Shown one piece after another: positions 1 to 8,624 of a stretch of 64,000 nucleotides of DNA. The stretch is taken from the NCBI RefSeq assembly GCF_019392335.1, contig NZ_JAHXRQ010000014.1, positions 1 through 64,000 of the forward strand. The letters are read 5' to 3'. The first letter of the stretch is position 1. Each line of letters opens with the position of its first letter. Origin of the DNA: Mameliella sp. CS4 (GTDB taxonomy: Bacteria > Pseudomonadota > Alphaproteobacteria > Rhodobacterales > Rhodobacteraceae). The translations under genes and the position numbers were made by a program. Under the pieces are notes generated by a model, which did not search any database, was not told where the DNA came from, and saw only the letters and a list, made by a program, of their open reading frames with translations.

Positions 1-375
1 AAGTGTTTCTGGCCGGATCGCGCGACCTTTCTCGCCTTTGCCGAGATCGCCCAGCCTCGGGCGCTGGAGGATACGCCGGGCGTGGCGTCGTGGTTTGCCA
101 GTGCCGCCGGGCGCGAGGCGCTGGCGGAGGACCGGCTGGTGTCCGAGTTCCTGTTCTGGGAGCGGATGAAGCGCCCGCCCCAGTCCAAGGGCGACAAGCT
201 GCGCGTGACCGAGGATGCGCGCGAGATGGCCGCGCGGCTGCGCCGGGCGCGGGCGGATCGGGAGGCCGGACGTGCGCCGTTCATGGACGATGCCGAGTGG
301 CTGACCTGGTACGAGGGGCTGGAGGCGCGGGCGCGTGCCCTGGTCGAGGCGGGCAAGCGCGGGGCGGCGGCATGA
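1..375 (+). CDS. Unknown phage protein, C-terminal part
   Basis: The reading frame is open at the left edge, so the gene starts outside the window; 124 residues are visible. The sequence is rich in Arg, Ala and Glu, with a helical, charged middle and a FLFWERMKRPP segment. I do not recognise a family. Third codon positions are G/C-rich, as in the neighbouring genes, which supports this frame. Its TGA overlaps the ATG of the next gene (ATGA at 372-375), so the two are probably translationally coupled. Its place just before the packaging genes suggests the end of the early or middle region. Confidence 0.7.
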   Translation, partial: KCFWPDRATFLAFAEIAQPRALEDTPGVASWFASAAGREALAEDRLVSEFLFWERMKRPPQSKGDKLRVTEDAREMAARLRRARADREAGRAPFMDDAEWLTWYEGLEARARALVEAGKRGAAA

Positions 376-1070
376 TGGCCTATCGCGGGATCGGGGCGCG
401 GGCGGCTGTGCAGGCGGAGGGTGTCGGGCGCTGTGGTCAGCCTGTTGGCCCGGACGGGCGCGAGCGGGTCAGCGTGCGGCTGTTGCTGGAATGGGCGTTC
501 GCGCGCGAGAAGGCGGCTCTGGAGTACGACGAGGTTGGCGGCGGTGCGCCTGTGGGCTGCGACTCGACCCGGCGGATCATGGAGGCGATGGCCTTGTCCA
601 CGGGTGAGCCGGGGTCGTGCCTGCGTGTCGATCAGTCGGGTGGGCGCAGCCTGCCGCACCATGACGCCGAGGTTGTGGTCAGCGTGCTGCGGCGGTCGGT
701 GCCCTGGTCGGTGGCGGTGCAGGTGGCGGAACTGGCGCGGACCTGCGCCTGCCCCCGTTGGGACATCGGGCCTCAGCGGATGGTGCCATGCGGATGGCGC
801 GGGGCAAACCAGAACCAGCGGCTGGCCAAGACCGAGGTGGTTGGCGAAGTCCGGTATCGGACGCGGCGCGGCGAGGTGCGCAAGTCGGTGACCGTCTGTC
901 CGGTGACGGTGGAGCCTTCGGCCTCGCAGGTGGCGGCGGCGCGGCGTCGGTATCTCGACTGGCGCGGGGCATTGATGGACGTTCAGGCGGGGCTGCGCGG
1001 CGTGACGTTCGACCTATTCGAGTTGACAGATGCGCTGCCTGCGAAGGCGCCCTGGTCGAAAAGGGGTTGA
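372..1070 (+). CDS. Unknown phage protein before the packaging genes
   Basis: 232 residues, starting in an ATGA overlap with the previous gene (a second ATG follows at 375). GC-rich third positions support the frame. Several cysteines are seen (GCDSTRR, GSCLR, RTCACPRW, VPCGW), but they do not form a clear zinc-finger spacing. It is the last gene before an intrinsic terminator and the terminase genes. Phages often place a late-gene antiterminator or a Holliday junction resolvase here, but I see no motif for either, so function is left open. Confidence 0.65.
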   Translation: MMAYRGIGARAAVQAEGVGRCGQPVGPDGRERVSVRLLLEWAFAREKAALEYDEVGGGAPVGCDSTRRIMEAMALSTGEPGSCLRVDQSGGRSLPHHDAEVVVSVLRRSVPWSVAVQVAELARTCACPRWDIGPQRMVPCGWRGANQNQRLAKTEVVGEVRYRTRRGEVRKSVTVCPVTVEPSASQVAAARRRYLDWRGALMDVQAGLRGVTFDLFELTDALPAKAPWSKRG

Positions 1071-1112
1071 CTGAAATCCGCTGCTGTTGACATAGTGCCG
1101 TTGAACCGAAGT

Positions 1113-1150
1113 GCGCCCGGGGCAGAGATGCCACCGGGCGCTTCTTGTTT
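1113..1150 (+). terminator. Intrinsic terminator before the late operon
   Basis: GCGCCCGG at 1113-1120 pairs perfectly with CCGGGCGC at 1134-1141 across a 13-base loop, and the descending arm runs into TTCTTGTTT. It separates the 372-1070 gene from the packaging operon, so late genes probably need their own promoter or antitermination. Confidence 0.7.
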
Positions 1151-1326
1151 CGGGATACCCCGAGCGCGCCAGCCGACAGGCGCGAGCAGAGCCGGGGCGC
1201 TGTAGCGGCTGGGCGGCGCCCCATTCCCCGGCGAGATGTCAAGCGAATGTGGGTCCTTCCGGCGAAATAAACGTATACGGGGGCGCTAAGCGCGTGGGTT
1301 TCGCGGCGGTAAACTAAATGGAAAGC

Positions 1327-1347
1327 CTAAACATAACGGATGTTTAG
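1327..1347. repeat. Inverted repeat 35 bases before the small terminase gene
   Basis: CTAAACAT (1327-1334) and ATGTTTAG (1340-1347) are perfect complements around a 5-base centre. The following gene begins with a Nu1-like winged-helix domain; in lambda the Nu1 domain binds cos. The repeat could therefore be a packaging-protein site or a transcriptional operator. The 1151-1326 stretch before it holds no gene that I can support. Confidence 0.5.
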
Positions 1348-1381
1348 AAGCCGGGACACGGTTTAGGCGGGCAGGAAAGGC

Positions 1382-2011
1382 ATGAGCGGACTGACGGCGA
1401 CACAACTGGCGACAAAGCTGGACCTGAGCAAAGGCCGCATCAGCCAACTGGTGACCGAGGGAAAGCTCGACGGGTGCTACAAGGGGGACGGGCGGTCGCG
1501 CCGGTTTGACCTGGCGGCCTGCGCAAACGCACTGAACAGGAAGCTGGATCCTGGCCAGTTGATGGGGAACGGCGCCCGGACCAGGCAGGCGCTGCGCGAG
1601 ATCGAGGAAACCGATTCTCCGGTTGAGGCACCGCAGGATATGCCCGAGCGGGACTCGGCGCCGCTGCGGACCACCGACCAGGCCCGCTATGAAATGGCCC
1701 GGACGCTCAAGGCCGAGGAAGAGGCCCGGAAGCTGCGCCGCCTCAACGCCCAGGATGACGGGACGCTGGTCCTGGCGGAACAGGCAGGGCGCGAAGCCCG
1801 GCGCGCGCTGGCGGCGGAACTGGCCCAGTTCGAAAACGTGTTGCGGAATGCGGCGCGGGCGGTGGCCGACAAGATGGGGGTCGACTTCAAGACGGCCCGT
1901 CAGATCATGATCGACGTCTGGCGCGAGCATCGCAGCGCCCGGGCGCAGCAGCTCGACCAGGAGGCCGAGGCGGCAGAGATGGCGCCGGAAGAACAGGACG
2001 CCGATTTCTGA
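1382..2011 (+). CDS. Terminase small subunit, Nu1-like
   Basis: 209 residues. The first ~65 residues form a helix-turn-helix/winged-helix unit (ATQLATKLDLSKGRISQLV, then an RSRRFDL turn), as in lambda Nu1 and related small terminases. The rest is charged and helical, suited to binding the large subunit. In lambda-like phages this subunit recognises the packaging site on concatemeric DNA and loads the motor. A clear AGGAAAGG ribosome site precedes the ATG. It sits directly before the large subunit, with a 1-base gap between the genes. Identification is from the N-terminal fold pattern plus position. Confidence 0.8.
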   Translation: MSGLTATQLATKLDLSKGRISQLVTEGKLDGCYKGDGRSRRFDLAACANALNRKLDPGQLMGNGARTRQALREIEETDSPVEAPQDMPERDSAPLRTTDQARYEMARTLKAEEEARKLRRLNAQDDGTLVLAEQAGREARRALAAELAQFENVLRNAARAVADKMGVDFKTARQIMIDVWREHRSARAQQLDQEAEAAEMAPEEQDADF

Positions 2012-2012
2012 G

Positions 2013-4010
2013 ATGGGCTTCCTGACCTCGGCGCGGGCCGTCATCGCCTCGGCGATGGCCGATGCCATGCGCCCGCCGCCACCGCCCGACATCACGCGCT
2101 GGTGCCGGGAGAACATCGTCTTCGACGAGCGGTCGCCGTTTCCCGGCCCGTTCTCGATCCGCCCGGTGCAATTCCTGGCGGAGATCCACGCGGTACTGAG
2201 TCCGGAGCATCCCTGCCGGGAGGTGACGCTGCGGGGATCGGCCCAGATCGCCAAGACGGAATCGGTGATCAACCCGACCGTGGCGGCCTGGCATGAATAC
2301 ATGCCGCTCAATTCGCTGGTGGTGCACCCGACGAACAAGGCGGCCACCGACTGGATCGACCAGAAGTGGTATCCGATCCGCCGGACGGCGCCGTCGCTGC
2401 GGCGCATGTTCGGGCGCGGCGGCGGGGCCGACAAGAACAGCGACGCCAAGTTTCGGCAGGAAACGCTGGACCGGTCCGGCATCCTGAAGGTGACCAGCGC
2501 CGGGTCGCCGGATGACCTGGCGCAGACCTCGCACCGGCTGGTGGTCATGGACGATCTGTCGAAGTTCGAGATGCACGCCAAGGGCGACCCCGAGGCGATG
2601 GCGGTCAGCCGGGCCGCCGCCTTCGAGGACGCGAAGATCCTGCGCGCCTCGACCTCGCAGATCCTGGGGGCCTGCCGGATCAGCGCCGCCTTCGCGCGGT
2701 CGGACCAACGGTTCTACAACGTGCCATGCCCGCATTGCGGCAACATGGCGCCGCTGACCTGGGAGAACTTCAAGAAGCGGATCGACCCGCAGAACCTGGC
2801 CGATGCGCATTTCACCTGCGAGGCCTGCGGCTGCGAGATCCGGCATTCGGACAAGCCGGCGCTGATCGCGAACGGCAAGTGGGTGGCGACGAACCCGCGC
2901 GGCGATCACCCGGGGTTTCACCTGTGGCGTGCCTACGGGCCACAGCGGGACTGGGCCTCGATCGCATACGAATACGCGCAGGTCATGGGCTGGACCACGG
3001 CCAAGGTCAGCGGCGAAACCGAACAGGCGCTGCGCGACAAGGTCGAAGCAGAGACGGAACAAACGTTCTGGAACGATGTCCTGGGTCTGCCCTACGAACA
3101 GGCCAGCAAGGGGCCGGACTGGGAAAAACTGCGCGACCGGGTCGAGAACGTGCCGGACGGTGAGGGCCGCGGTGTCGGCATCGTGCCGGCGCGGGGCGTG
3201 ATCCTGACGGCGGGCGTGGACTGTCAGCTCGACCGGACAGAGGTGCAGGTGGTGGCCTATGGCGCGAACTACCAGCGCTGGGTGATCGAGTACCGGGTGA
3301 TCCCGCATCACGTCGGCAGCGAAGAGGGGCGGGCGGCGCTGGATGCGTTGCTGAAAACGACCTGGCGGACCGAGAAGGGGCACCGCCTGCCGCTGGACCG
3401 CATGGCCATCGACGGCGGCACCTACACAGAGGATGTCTGGGCCTTCGCCAAGCGGTGGCAGGCCAAGCGCCTGATCGTGGTCAAGGGCGGGTCCGGCCAG
3501 ACCGGGCCGATCATGAAGCGGATGGTCATGGGCGACCGCAAGGACGCCCGGGCCCGCGCTGCGCGGCGTCAGGGGCGGATCCTGAACGTCTCGCAGCTCA
3601 AGGCGGATTTCTACACCTGGCTGGGCAAGTACGATCCGCTGGCGCGCGGGTTCGTGCATTTCGCGAAGGGCCTGGGGGATGAGTATTTCCGCCAGATCAC
3701 ATCGGAGGTGCGGGTGCTGAAACGCGACCGGGTCGGCGTGATGGTCAGCAACTGGCAGCTGGTCGAACCGACACGGCGAAACGAGGGACTGGACACGATG
3801 ATCTACTCGGACGCGGCGGCGCGCGAGCTGGGTTGGACCTCGATGACCAGGGAACAATGGGCCGCCCTCGAGGCGGAACGCGGGGTCGAGGCCCCGGAAG
3901 ATCAACCGGACCTGTTCGAGACACAGGCTGCCGTCCAGGTGGCCCCGGTCGAGGATGGGGTCGCAACGGTACAGACACGCCAGCGCAGGCTGCGCGGGCG
4001 GGCAAGGTAA
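2013..4010 (+). CDS. Terminase large subunit, GpA family
   Basis: 665 residues, close to lambda gpA (641). It is the ATP-driven packaging motor and the nuclease that cuts concatemeric DNA. Visible parts: an N-terminal RGSAQIAKTE stretch in place of a classical Walker A, a VVMDDLSKF Walker-B-like strand, a central zinc-binding domain with CPHC and CEAC pairs (about residues 235-280), and a nuclease half beginning at AGVDCQLDR, whose Asp is expected to bind metal. Start chosen at ATG 2013, one base after the small subunit stop. Confidence 0.92.
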   Translation: MGFLTSARAVIASAMADAMRPPPPPDITRWCRENIVFDERSPFPGPFSIRPVQFLAEIHAVLSPEHPCREVTLRGSAQIAKTESVINPTVAAWHEYMPLNSLVVHPTNKAATDWIDQKWYPIRRTAPSLRRMFGRGGGADKNSDAKFRQETLDRSGILKVTSAGSPDDLAQTSHRLVVMDDLSKFEMHAKGDPEAMAVSRAAAFEDAKILRASTSQILGACRISAAFARSDQRFYNVPCPHCGNMAPLTWENFKKRIDPQNLADAHFTCEACGCEIRHSDKPALIANGKWVATNPRGDHPGFHLWRAYGPQRDWASIAYEYAQVMGWTTAKVSGETEQALRDKVEAETEQTFWNDVLGLPYEQASKGPDWEKLRDRVENVPDGEGRGVGIVPARGVILTAGVDCQLDRTEVQVVAYGANYQRWVIEYRVIPHHVGSEEGRAALDALLKTTWRTEKGHRLPLDRMAIDGGTYTEDVWAFAKRWQAKRLIVVKGGSGQTGPIMKRMVMGDRKDARARAARRQGRILNVSQLKADFYTWLGKYDPLARGFVHFAKGLGDEYFRQITSEVRVLKRDRVGVMVSNWQLVEPTRRNEGLDTMIYSDAAARELGWTSMTREQWAALEAERGVEAPEDQPDLFETQAAVQVAPVEDGVATVQTRQRRLRGRAR

Positions 4011-4017
4011 GGATCAC

Positions 4018-4230
4018 ATGAGCGACATCCACTACGCGGCGCGGCTTGCTCTGGTGCAGGCGGCGATCAACGCGATTCTGGCCGGCAAGATGAAGTCCTA
4101 CGAGCTGGAAGGGCAGCGGGTGACCTACCTGGACATGCCCGCCCTTCGGGCCGAGGAACAGCGGCTGATCACGCTCAAGAACCGCGCGGCTGGCACGCGC
4201 AGCGCCTTCAAGCGCGGGGTCATGTCGTGA
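4018..4230 (+). CDS. Head-tail joining protein, gpW-like
   Basis: 70 residues, matching the 68-residue lambda gpW in size and position between terminase and portal. The sequence shows an N-terminal amphipathic helix (AARLALVQAAINAILAGK) and a conserved-looking TYLDMPALRAEEQRL turn-helix. gpW plugs the portal after DNA packaging and forms the surface to which tails attach. Start at ATG 4018. Its stop overlaps the GTG of the portal gene (GTGA). Confidence 0.83.
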   Translation: MSDIHYAARLALVQAAINAILAGKMKSYELEGQRVTYLDMPALRAEEQRLITLKNRAAGTRSAFKRGVMS

Positions 4231-5816
4231 AGGTGGCCAAGCAGAACCTGGCGGACCGCCTGATCGGCTGGATCAGCCCCAAGACAGGTCTTGACCGTCT
4301 GCGCTATCGCAGCGCCCTCTCCACCGCGTCTGGCTATGCTGGTGCGCGGCGTGATCGGAACGTGACCGTCAACTGGCGCGGTGCTGCTGCCTCGGCGGAT
4401 GCGGATACCTTGCCCGATCTCGACGAACTGCGCGGGCGGTCCCGCGACCTGGTCCGCAACGATCCGATCGGTCAGTCCTCGATCGCGACCAAGGTCACCA
4501 ACGTGATCGGGGCCGGGCACATGGTCCGCCCGGAGATCGACGCGGAGCGGCTGCGGATGACGCCCGACCAGGCCCGCGCCTGGGAGCGCGAGGCGCTGGA
4601 CATCTGGACCGACTGGGCCGGGTGCCGGGATTGCGACATCACGCGCGTCCAGACCTTCGGCGAGTTGGAGGACCTGGTCTTTCGGTCGCGGCTGCTGTCT
4701 GGGGATGTCTTTGTCGTTCGGCGGTTCAAGCGCCGGGCAGGGCGCCTGCTGGCGACGGCGGTGCAGGTGGTCGAGGCAGACCGGATCAGCAACCCGCACT
4801 GGCGGACCGACAGCGACGACATCGCTGGCGGGATCGAGTTCGACGAGGACGGCGCAGCCGTGGCCTACCACGTGGCGGACCGTTACGTCCTCGATCGTGG
4901 GTTGAAGGGCAGCACGACGTGGCAGCGCATCCCGGCCTACGGCGCGCGCGGTGAATGGCAGGTTCTGCACGTGCACAACACGCGCTGGCGCCCGGACATG
5001 AGCCGCTATGCCCCGATGCTGGCGCCGGTCATCACCTCGCTGAAACAGCGGTCGGAATACACCGAGGCAGAGCTGCAGGCCGCTGTGGTCAGCGCCTGTT
5101 TCGCAATCGGGATGACCTCGGAGGGGGGCGACCTGTCGGAGGGGCTGAAAACCTCCGGTTCAGGTGGGTCGGACGCGAAACAGGACATCCGGCTGACTGA
5201 TCCGGGGATGGTGTTCGACCTGCTGCCCGGCGAGTCCGTGCAGAGCTTTGCGCCTGGGCGCCCGTCGCCGCAGTTCACGCCGTTCATCGAGGCGGTGGCG
5301 CAGGAGGTCGGGGCAGGGACCGATCTGCCCTACGAGCTGCTGCTGAAGAAGTTCCAGGCCAGCTATTCCGCCAGCCGCGCCGCGCTTGAAATGGCCTGGC
5401 AGTTCTTTCGCGTGGACCGGGCGCAGCATGTCGCCCAGTTCTGCCGTCCTGTCTACGAGGCCGTGATCTCGGAGGCGGTGGCGCGCGGGTTGATCGCGGC
5501 GCCCGGGTTCTTCGACAACCCGCTGATGCGGCAGGCCTACCTGCGCGCGACCTGGATGGGACCGGCGCGGATCTCGATTGACCCGGTCAAGGACGCAAAG
5601 GCCGACCGGGAATACCTGGACATGGGCGCAACCTCGCTGACCGCGATCACCGCGGCGCGCTTTGGCCTGGATCACCGCGACGTCCGCAAACGGCGGCAGG
5701 AGGACGGCAGCGAGGCTGTCGGCGCCTCCGGATCATCCGGCGAAGGTCCGGACGAGGAAGACGACGACGACACGTCGGACACTGAAACAGCACCGGGGGA
5801 ACGCCATGCCATTTGA
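4227..5816 (+). CDS. Portal protein, lambda gpB family
   Basis: 529 residues, like lambda gpB (533). Portal dodecamers form the vertex through which DNA enters and leaves. Features include an N-terminal LDELRGRSRDLVRNDPI segment, SSIATKVTNVIGAGH, and a central DLPYELLLKKFQASYSASRAAL motif typical of lambda-type portals. The C-terminus is acidic (EEDDDDTSDTE). It starts with GTG in a GTGA overlap with the gpW-like gene; the next gene starts inside its last codons. Confidence 0.93.
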   Translation: MKVAKQNLADRLIGWISPKTGLDRLRYRSALSTASGYAGARRDRNVTVNWRGAAASADADTLPDLDELRGRSRDLVRNDPIGQSSIATKVTNVIGAGHMVRPEIDAERLRMTPDQARAWEREALDIWTDWAGCRDCDITRVQTFGELEDLVFRSRLLSGDVFVVRRFKRRAGRLLATAVQVVEADRISNPHWRTDSDDIAGGIEFDEDGAAVAYHVADRYVLDRGLKGSTTWQRIPAYGARGEWQVLHVHNTRWRPDMSRYAPMLAPVITSLKQRSEYTEAELQAAVVSACFAIGMTSEGGDLSEGLKTSGSGGSDAKQDIRLTDPGMVFDLLPGESVQSFAPGRPSPQFTPFIEAVAQEVGAGTDLPYELLLKKFQASYSASRAALEMAWQFFRVDRAQHVAQFCRPVYEAVISEAVARGLIAAPGFFDNPLMRQAYLRATWMGPARISIDPVKDAKADREYLDMGATSLTAITAARFGLDHRDVRKRRQEDGSEAVGASGSSGEGPDEEDDDDTSDTETAPGERHAI

Positions 5817-7206
5817 AAGCACGATGCAGGTTGACCGCTCGGGCCGCATCTGGGCGATGCGGCCGGATGAAATGATGATCGCGCAGGCCGTGCGTCAGCG
5901 TGAAGCCGCGCGCAGTGCGCAGTCGACCGAGGAGGTCGCGGCTCTGGCCGATGGTGAAATCCTCGACGGGTCCGATTTTGCCCGCGTGGTCGATGGCGTT
6001 GCCGTGGTGCCCGTTCGCGGTCTGCTGCTGCGTCAGTTCTCTTTCTACTTCTGGTCCTATGAAGAGATCGCGCGGGACGTGGCACTGGCACAGGCGGACC
6101 CCAGGGTGCGCGCCATTGTCCTGGACATCGACAGCGGCGGCGGCATGGTGGCCGGCTGCGACGACTGCACCCGGTTCCTGCGCGACAGCGGCGACAAGCC
6201 GGTCGAGGCGTTTGTCGGCGGCACGGCTGCCTCTGCGGCCTACTACCTGGCCAGCGCGGCCAGCCGCATCACCGTCGGGTCGGGCGCGATGGTCGGATCT
6301 GTCGGGGCCGTGATCGAATACATCGACATGGAACCGCTGTTCGAGGCGATGGGCGCGCGGATCGTCCGCGTGGTCGCAGAGCAGAGCCCGAACAAGCGGC
6401 TGGATCCCGAGAGCCCCGAAGGAAAGGCCGAACTGCAGGCGTTGGTCGATGCAGCCGGGCAGGAGTTCGTCGACACCGTGGCCGAAATGCGGGGTGTCAC
6501 CTCAGCCGAGGTGCTGGACCGCTTCGGGCAGGGCCTCGTCTTTGACGGGGGCGAGGCGCAGCGCCGCGGGATGGTCGATGCGCGCGGGACGATGTCCGGC
6601 GTGATCGGCGCACTGTCGGGTGCGCGCGACATGGAAACCGGTTCGGGGCTGGCGGCCCGGACCAATGAAACCGCGGGCCCCGCCACCGCAGCAAAGGAGA
6701 CTTCCATGAACTGGGAAGATCTGACCCTGGCCGGGCTGCGCGAGCATCGGGCCGACCTGGTGACCGAGATCGAGAGCGCGGCCAAGTCCGGCGCGGCCTC
6801 GGACACTGAAACCGCCGTCGCCGCAGCGCTGGAGAAAGAGCGCGCCCGCGTAGCGGCGATCGACGACATCGCCCGCCCGGAGGCCGAGGACATGGTCGCC
6901 AAGGCCAAGGCCGAAGGCTGGACCGCCGAGACGCTGGCGCTGGAAATGGTCAAGGCGGACAAGGCCAAGGGCGCCGGCTACGTCGCGGACCTGGCTGCGC
7001 AGGACGGTGAGGCGGCGGTGGTGCCGAAACGCCCGGCGCAGACCGAAGGCTCGGGTGGCACGCCCGAGGAACAGGCCGAGGCCGCCTGGGACCGCGACGC
7101 CGACCTGCGCGCCGAGTTCGGCGGCAACAAGGACGCTTACCTGGCGTTCAAGCGCCGCGAAGCCGCCGGGAACATCCACCAGTTCAACGGGAAAAAGGCC
7201 GGCTGA
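5806..7206 (+). CDS. Head maturation protease (S49, gpC-like) with C-terminal scaffold
   Basis: 466 residues. Residues about 60-270 are a ClpP/SppA-type S49 serine protease: VLDIDSGGGMVAG, then the nucleophile region GGTAASAAYYLAS, then GSGAMVGSVGAV. It trims capsid and scaffold proteins during prohead maturation. The C-terminal ~165 residues are Ala/Glu/Lys-rich and helical, typical of scaffolding, and end in a YLAFKRREAAG segment. Start chosen at ATG 5806, inside the portal's last codons. An internal in-frame start at 6706 probably yields the scaffold alone, as in lambda C/Nu3. Confidence 0.9.
   Translation: MPFESTMQVDRSGRIWAMRPDEMMIAQAVRQREAARSAQSTEEVAALADGEILDGSDFARVVDGVAVVPVRGLLLRQFSFYFWSYEEIARDVALAQADPRVRAIVLDIDSGGGMVAGCDDCTRFLRDSGDKPVEAFVGGTAASAAYYLASAASRITVGSGAMVGSVGAVIEYIDMEPLFEAMGARIVRVVAEQSPNKRLDPESPEGKAELQALVDAAGQEFVDTVAEMRGVTSAEVLDRFGQGLVFDGGEAQRRGMVDARGTMSGVIGALSGARDMETGSGLAARTNETAGPATAAKETSMNWEDLTLAGLREHRADLVTEIESAAKSGAASDTETAVAAALEKERARVAAIDDIARPEAEDMVAKAKAEGWTAETLALEMVKADKAKGAGYVADLAAQDGEAAVVPKRPAQTEGSGGTPEEQAEAAWDRDADLRAEFGGNKDAYLAFKRREAAGNIHQFNGKKAG
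6706..7206 (+). CDS. Scaffolding protein from internal in-frame start, Nu3-like
   Basis: An ATG at 6706, in frame with the protease, is preceded by AAAGGAG six bases upstream, the best ribosome site in this part of the operon. Translation from here gives a 166-residue, highly charged helical protein (LREHRADLVTEIESAAKSG, ALEKERARVAA) that corresponds to the protease C-terminal extension. Lambda makes Nu3 from within C in the same way. Independent translation is an inference from the ribosome site and the domain border. Confidence 0.72.
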   Translation: MNWEDLTLAGLREHRADLVTEIESAAKSGAASDTETAVAAALEKERARVAAIDDIARPEAEDMVAKAKAEGWTAETLALEMVKADKAKGAGYVADLAAQDGEAAVVPKRPAQTEGSGGTPEEQAEAAWDRDADLRAEFGGNKDAYLAFKRREAAGNIHQFNGKKAG

Positions 7207-7234
7207 CGCCGCCTGACCGAAAGGAGAAAGACAG

Positions 7235-7654
7235 ATGACGACTCTTCCCGCAGACAGCCCGCGGAAGTACCTGTACGGCGACCAGACCGCCTATCCGGTG
7301 ATCGCGTCCGACGTGATCTACGAGGGCGCCGCCGTCGGTGAAAACGGGTCGGGCTATGCCCGCCCGCTCCAGGCCGGGGATCGGTTCCTGGGCTTCAACA
7401 TCGAGACCGCCGACAACTCGGCCGGGTCCGCTGGCGATATCGACGTTACCGTCAAGACCAAGGGCAAGATCCAGCTTGCCGTTGCCTCTGCGGCGATCAC
7501 CGACAACGACCGGCCTGCGGTCTACGCCAGCGACGACGACACCTTCACGCTTGTCGCCAGCGGCAATTCCCACATCGGCTATGTCGAACGCTTCGTGTCC
7601 TCGGGCGTGGCCATCGTCGAGTTCGACGCAGCGCTTGTCGGCGCGGCGGTCTGA
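7235..7654 (+). CDS. Head decoration protein, gpD-like
   Basis: 139 residues, beta-rich, in the lambda gpD position between protease/scaffold and major capsid protein. gpD-type trimers stabilise the expanded capsid. The N-terminus (YLYGDQTAYPVIASDVIYEGAAVG) and the following GYARPLQAGDRFLGF and GYVERFVSSGVAIVEF stretches resemble small phage capsid-decoration proteins. AAAGGAG lies before the ATG. Longer than lambda gpD (110). Assignment rests on size, order and composition. Confidence 0.75.
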   Translation: MTTLPADSPRKYLYGDQTAYPVIASDVIYEGAAVGENGSGYARPLQAGDRFLGFNIETADNSAGSAGDIDVTVKTKGKIQLAVASAAITDNDRPAVYASDDDTFTLVASGNSHIGYVERFVSSGVAIVEFDAALVGAAV

Positions 7655-7671
7655 TCACAGGAGACAGACAG

Positions 7672-8622
7672 ATGAGCAAGAACAAGGGCCTTTCTTCCCG
7701 GGCCATCATCGGGAACTTTTACCAGCGGCTCGAAGCGACGCTCGAGGCCTCCTGGGCGTCCAGCATCGCCATGACCTTCGAATCCGATCAGGACAGCGAG
7801 ACCTACAAGTGGCTTGGCCAGGCGCCGGCGATGGCCGAACGCAAGGGTGACCGCATTTGGCATGGCCTGCGTGAGAACGGCATCACGATCGCCAACATCG
7901 AATGGGAAAACGGTTTCGAGATCCCGATCGACTGGGTGCGTCGCGACAAGACCGGCCAGATCATGCAGCGTGTCGATGAACTGGCGGTGCGTGCGGTGAC
8001 CCACCGCCAGAGCCTGCTGTCGACGAAGATCACCCAGGCGGAAAGCGCCACCTGCTACGATGGGCAGTATTTCTTCGACACCGACCACAGCGAGGGCGAC
8101 AGCGGAACCCAGTCGAACGACATCGGCGTCGACATCTCGGCCCAGCCGGCAAGCGTTCACGGTTCGACCACTGCGCCGTCGCCGGAAGAGGTCCGGGCAA
8201 TGGTCTTGAAGGGCGTCGAGCAGATCCTGTCGTTCAAGGACGACCAGGGCGAGCCGATGAACGAACTGGCCCGTCAGTTCACCGTCATGGTGCCGACTTC
8301 GTATTTCTCGGCGGCGGCATCGGCACTGCGGAACCCGGTGCTGGGCGGTGGTGACACCAACGTCATGGTCAACCTCGACGGCTTCTCCTTCGCCCTGGCC
8401 ACGAACCCGCGCCTCACCTGGACCGACAAGCTGGCGGTCTTCCGGGCGGACGGTTCGGCCAAGCCCTTCATCTGGCAGCAGGAGACCGACATCCAGCTGG
8501 ATGTGATCGCCGAAGGGTCCGAGGAAGAGGTCAAGAACAAGCGGTGGCTGTTTGGCACCTCCTACTGGGCGAACGCCGGTTACGGCTACTGGCAGCACGC
8601 CTGCCTGGTGCAGGCGACCTGA
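7672..8622 (+). CDS. Major capsid protein, Mu gpT-like
   Basis: 316 residues (Mu gpT is about 305). Signature stretches of the gpT family are visible: ETYKWLGQAPAMAERKGDR at about residue 43, followed by WENGFEIPIDWVRRDK, and DGQYFFDTDHSEGD near residue 127. The C-terminus (WLFGTSYWANAGYGYWQHA) is also typical of major heads. It builds the icosahedral shell. This is not the lambda gpE/HK97 family expected from the lambda-like neighbours, so the head operon is a mosaic. GGAGACAGACAG precedes the ATG. Confidence 0.85.
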   Translation: MSKNKGLSSRAIIGNFYQRLEATLEASWASSIAMTFESDQDSETYKWLGQAPAMAERKGDRIWHGLRENGITIANIEWENGFEIPIDWVRRDKTGQIMQRVDELAVRAVTHRQSLLSTKITQAESATCYDGQYFFDTDHSEGDSGTQSNDIGVDISAQPASVHGSTTAPSPEEVRAMVLKGVEQILSFKDDQGEPMNELARQFTVMVPTSYFSAAASALRNPVLGGGDTNVMVNLDGFSFALATNPRLTWTDKLAVFRADGSAKPFIWQQETDIQLDVIAEGSEEEVKNKRWLFGTSYWANAGYGYWQHACLVQAT

Positions 8623-8624
8623 TC

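Noticed and set aside
1905..3905. Long minus-strand open frame opposite the terminase gene
   Set aside because: Frequent in GC-rich DNA; codon bias, motifs and ribosome sites all support the plus-strand gene.
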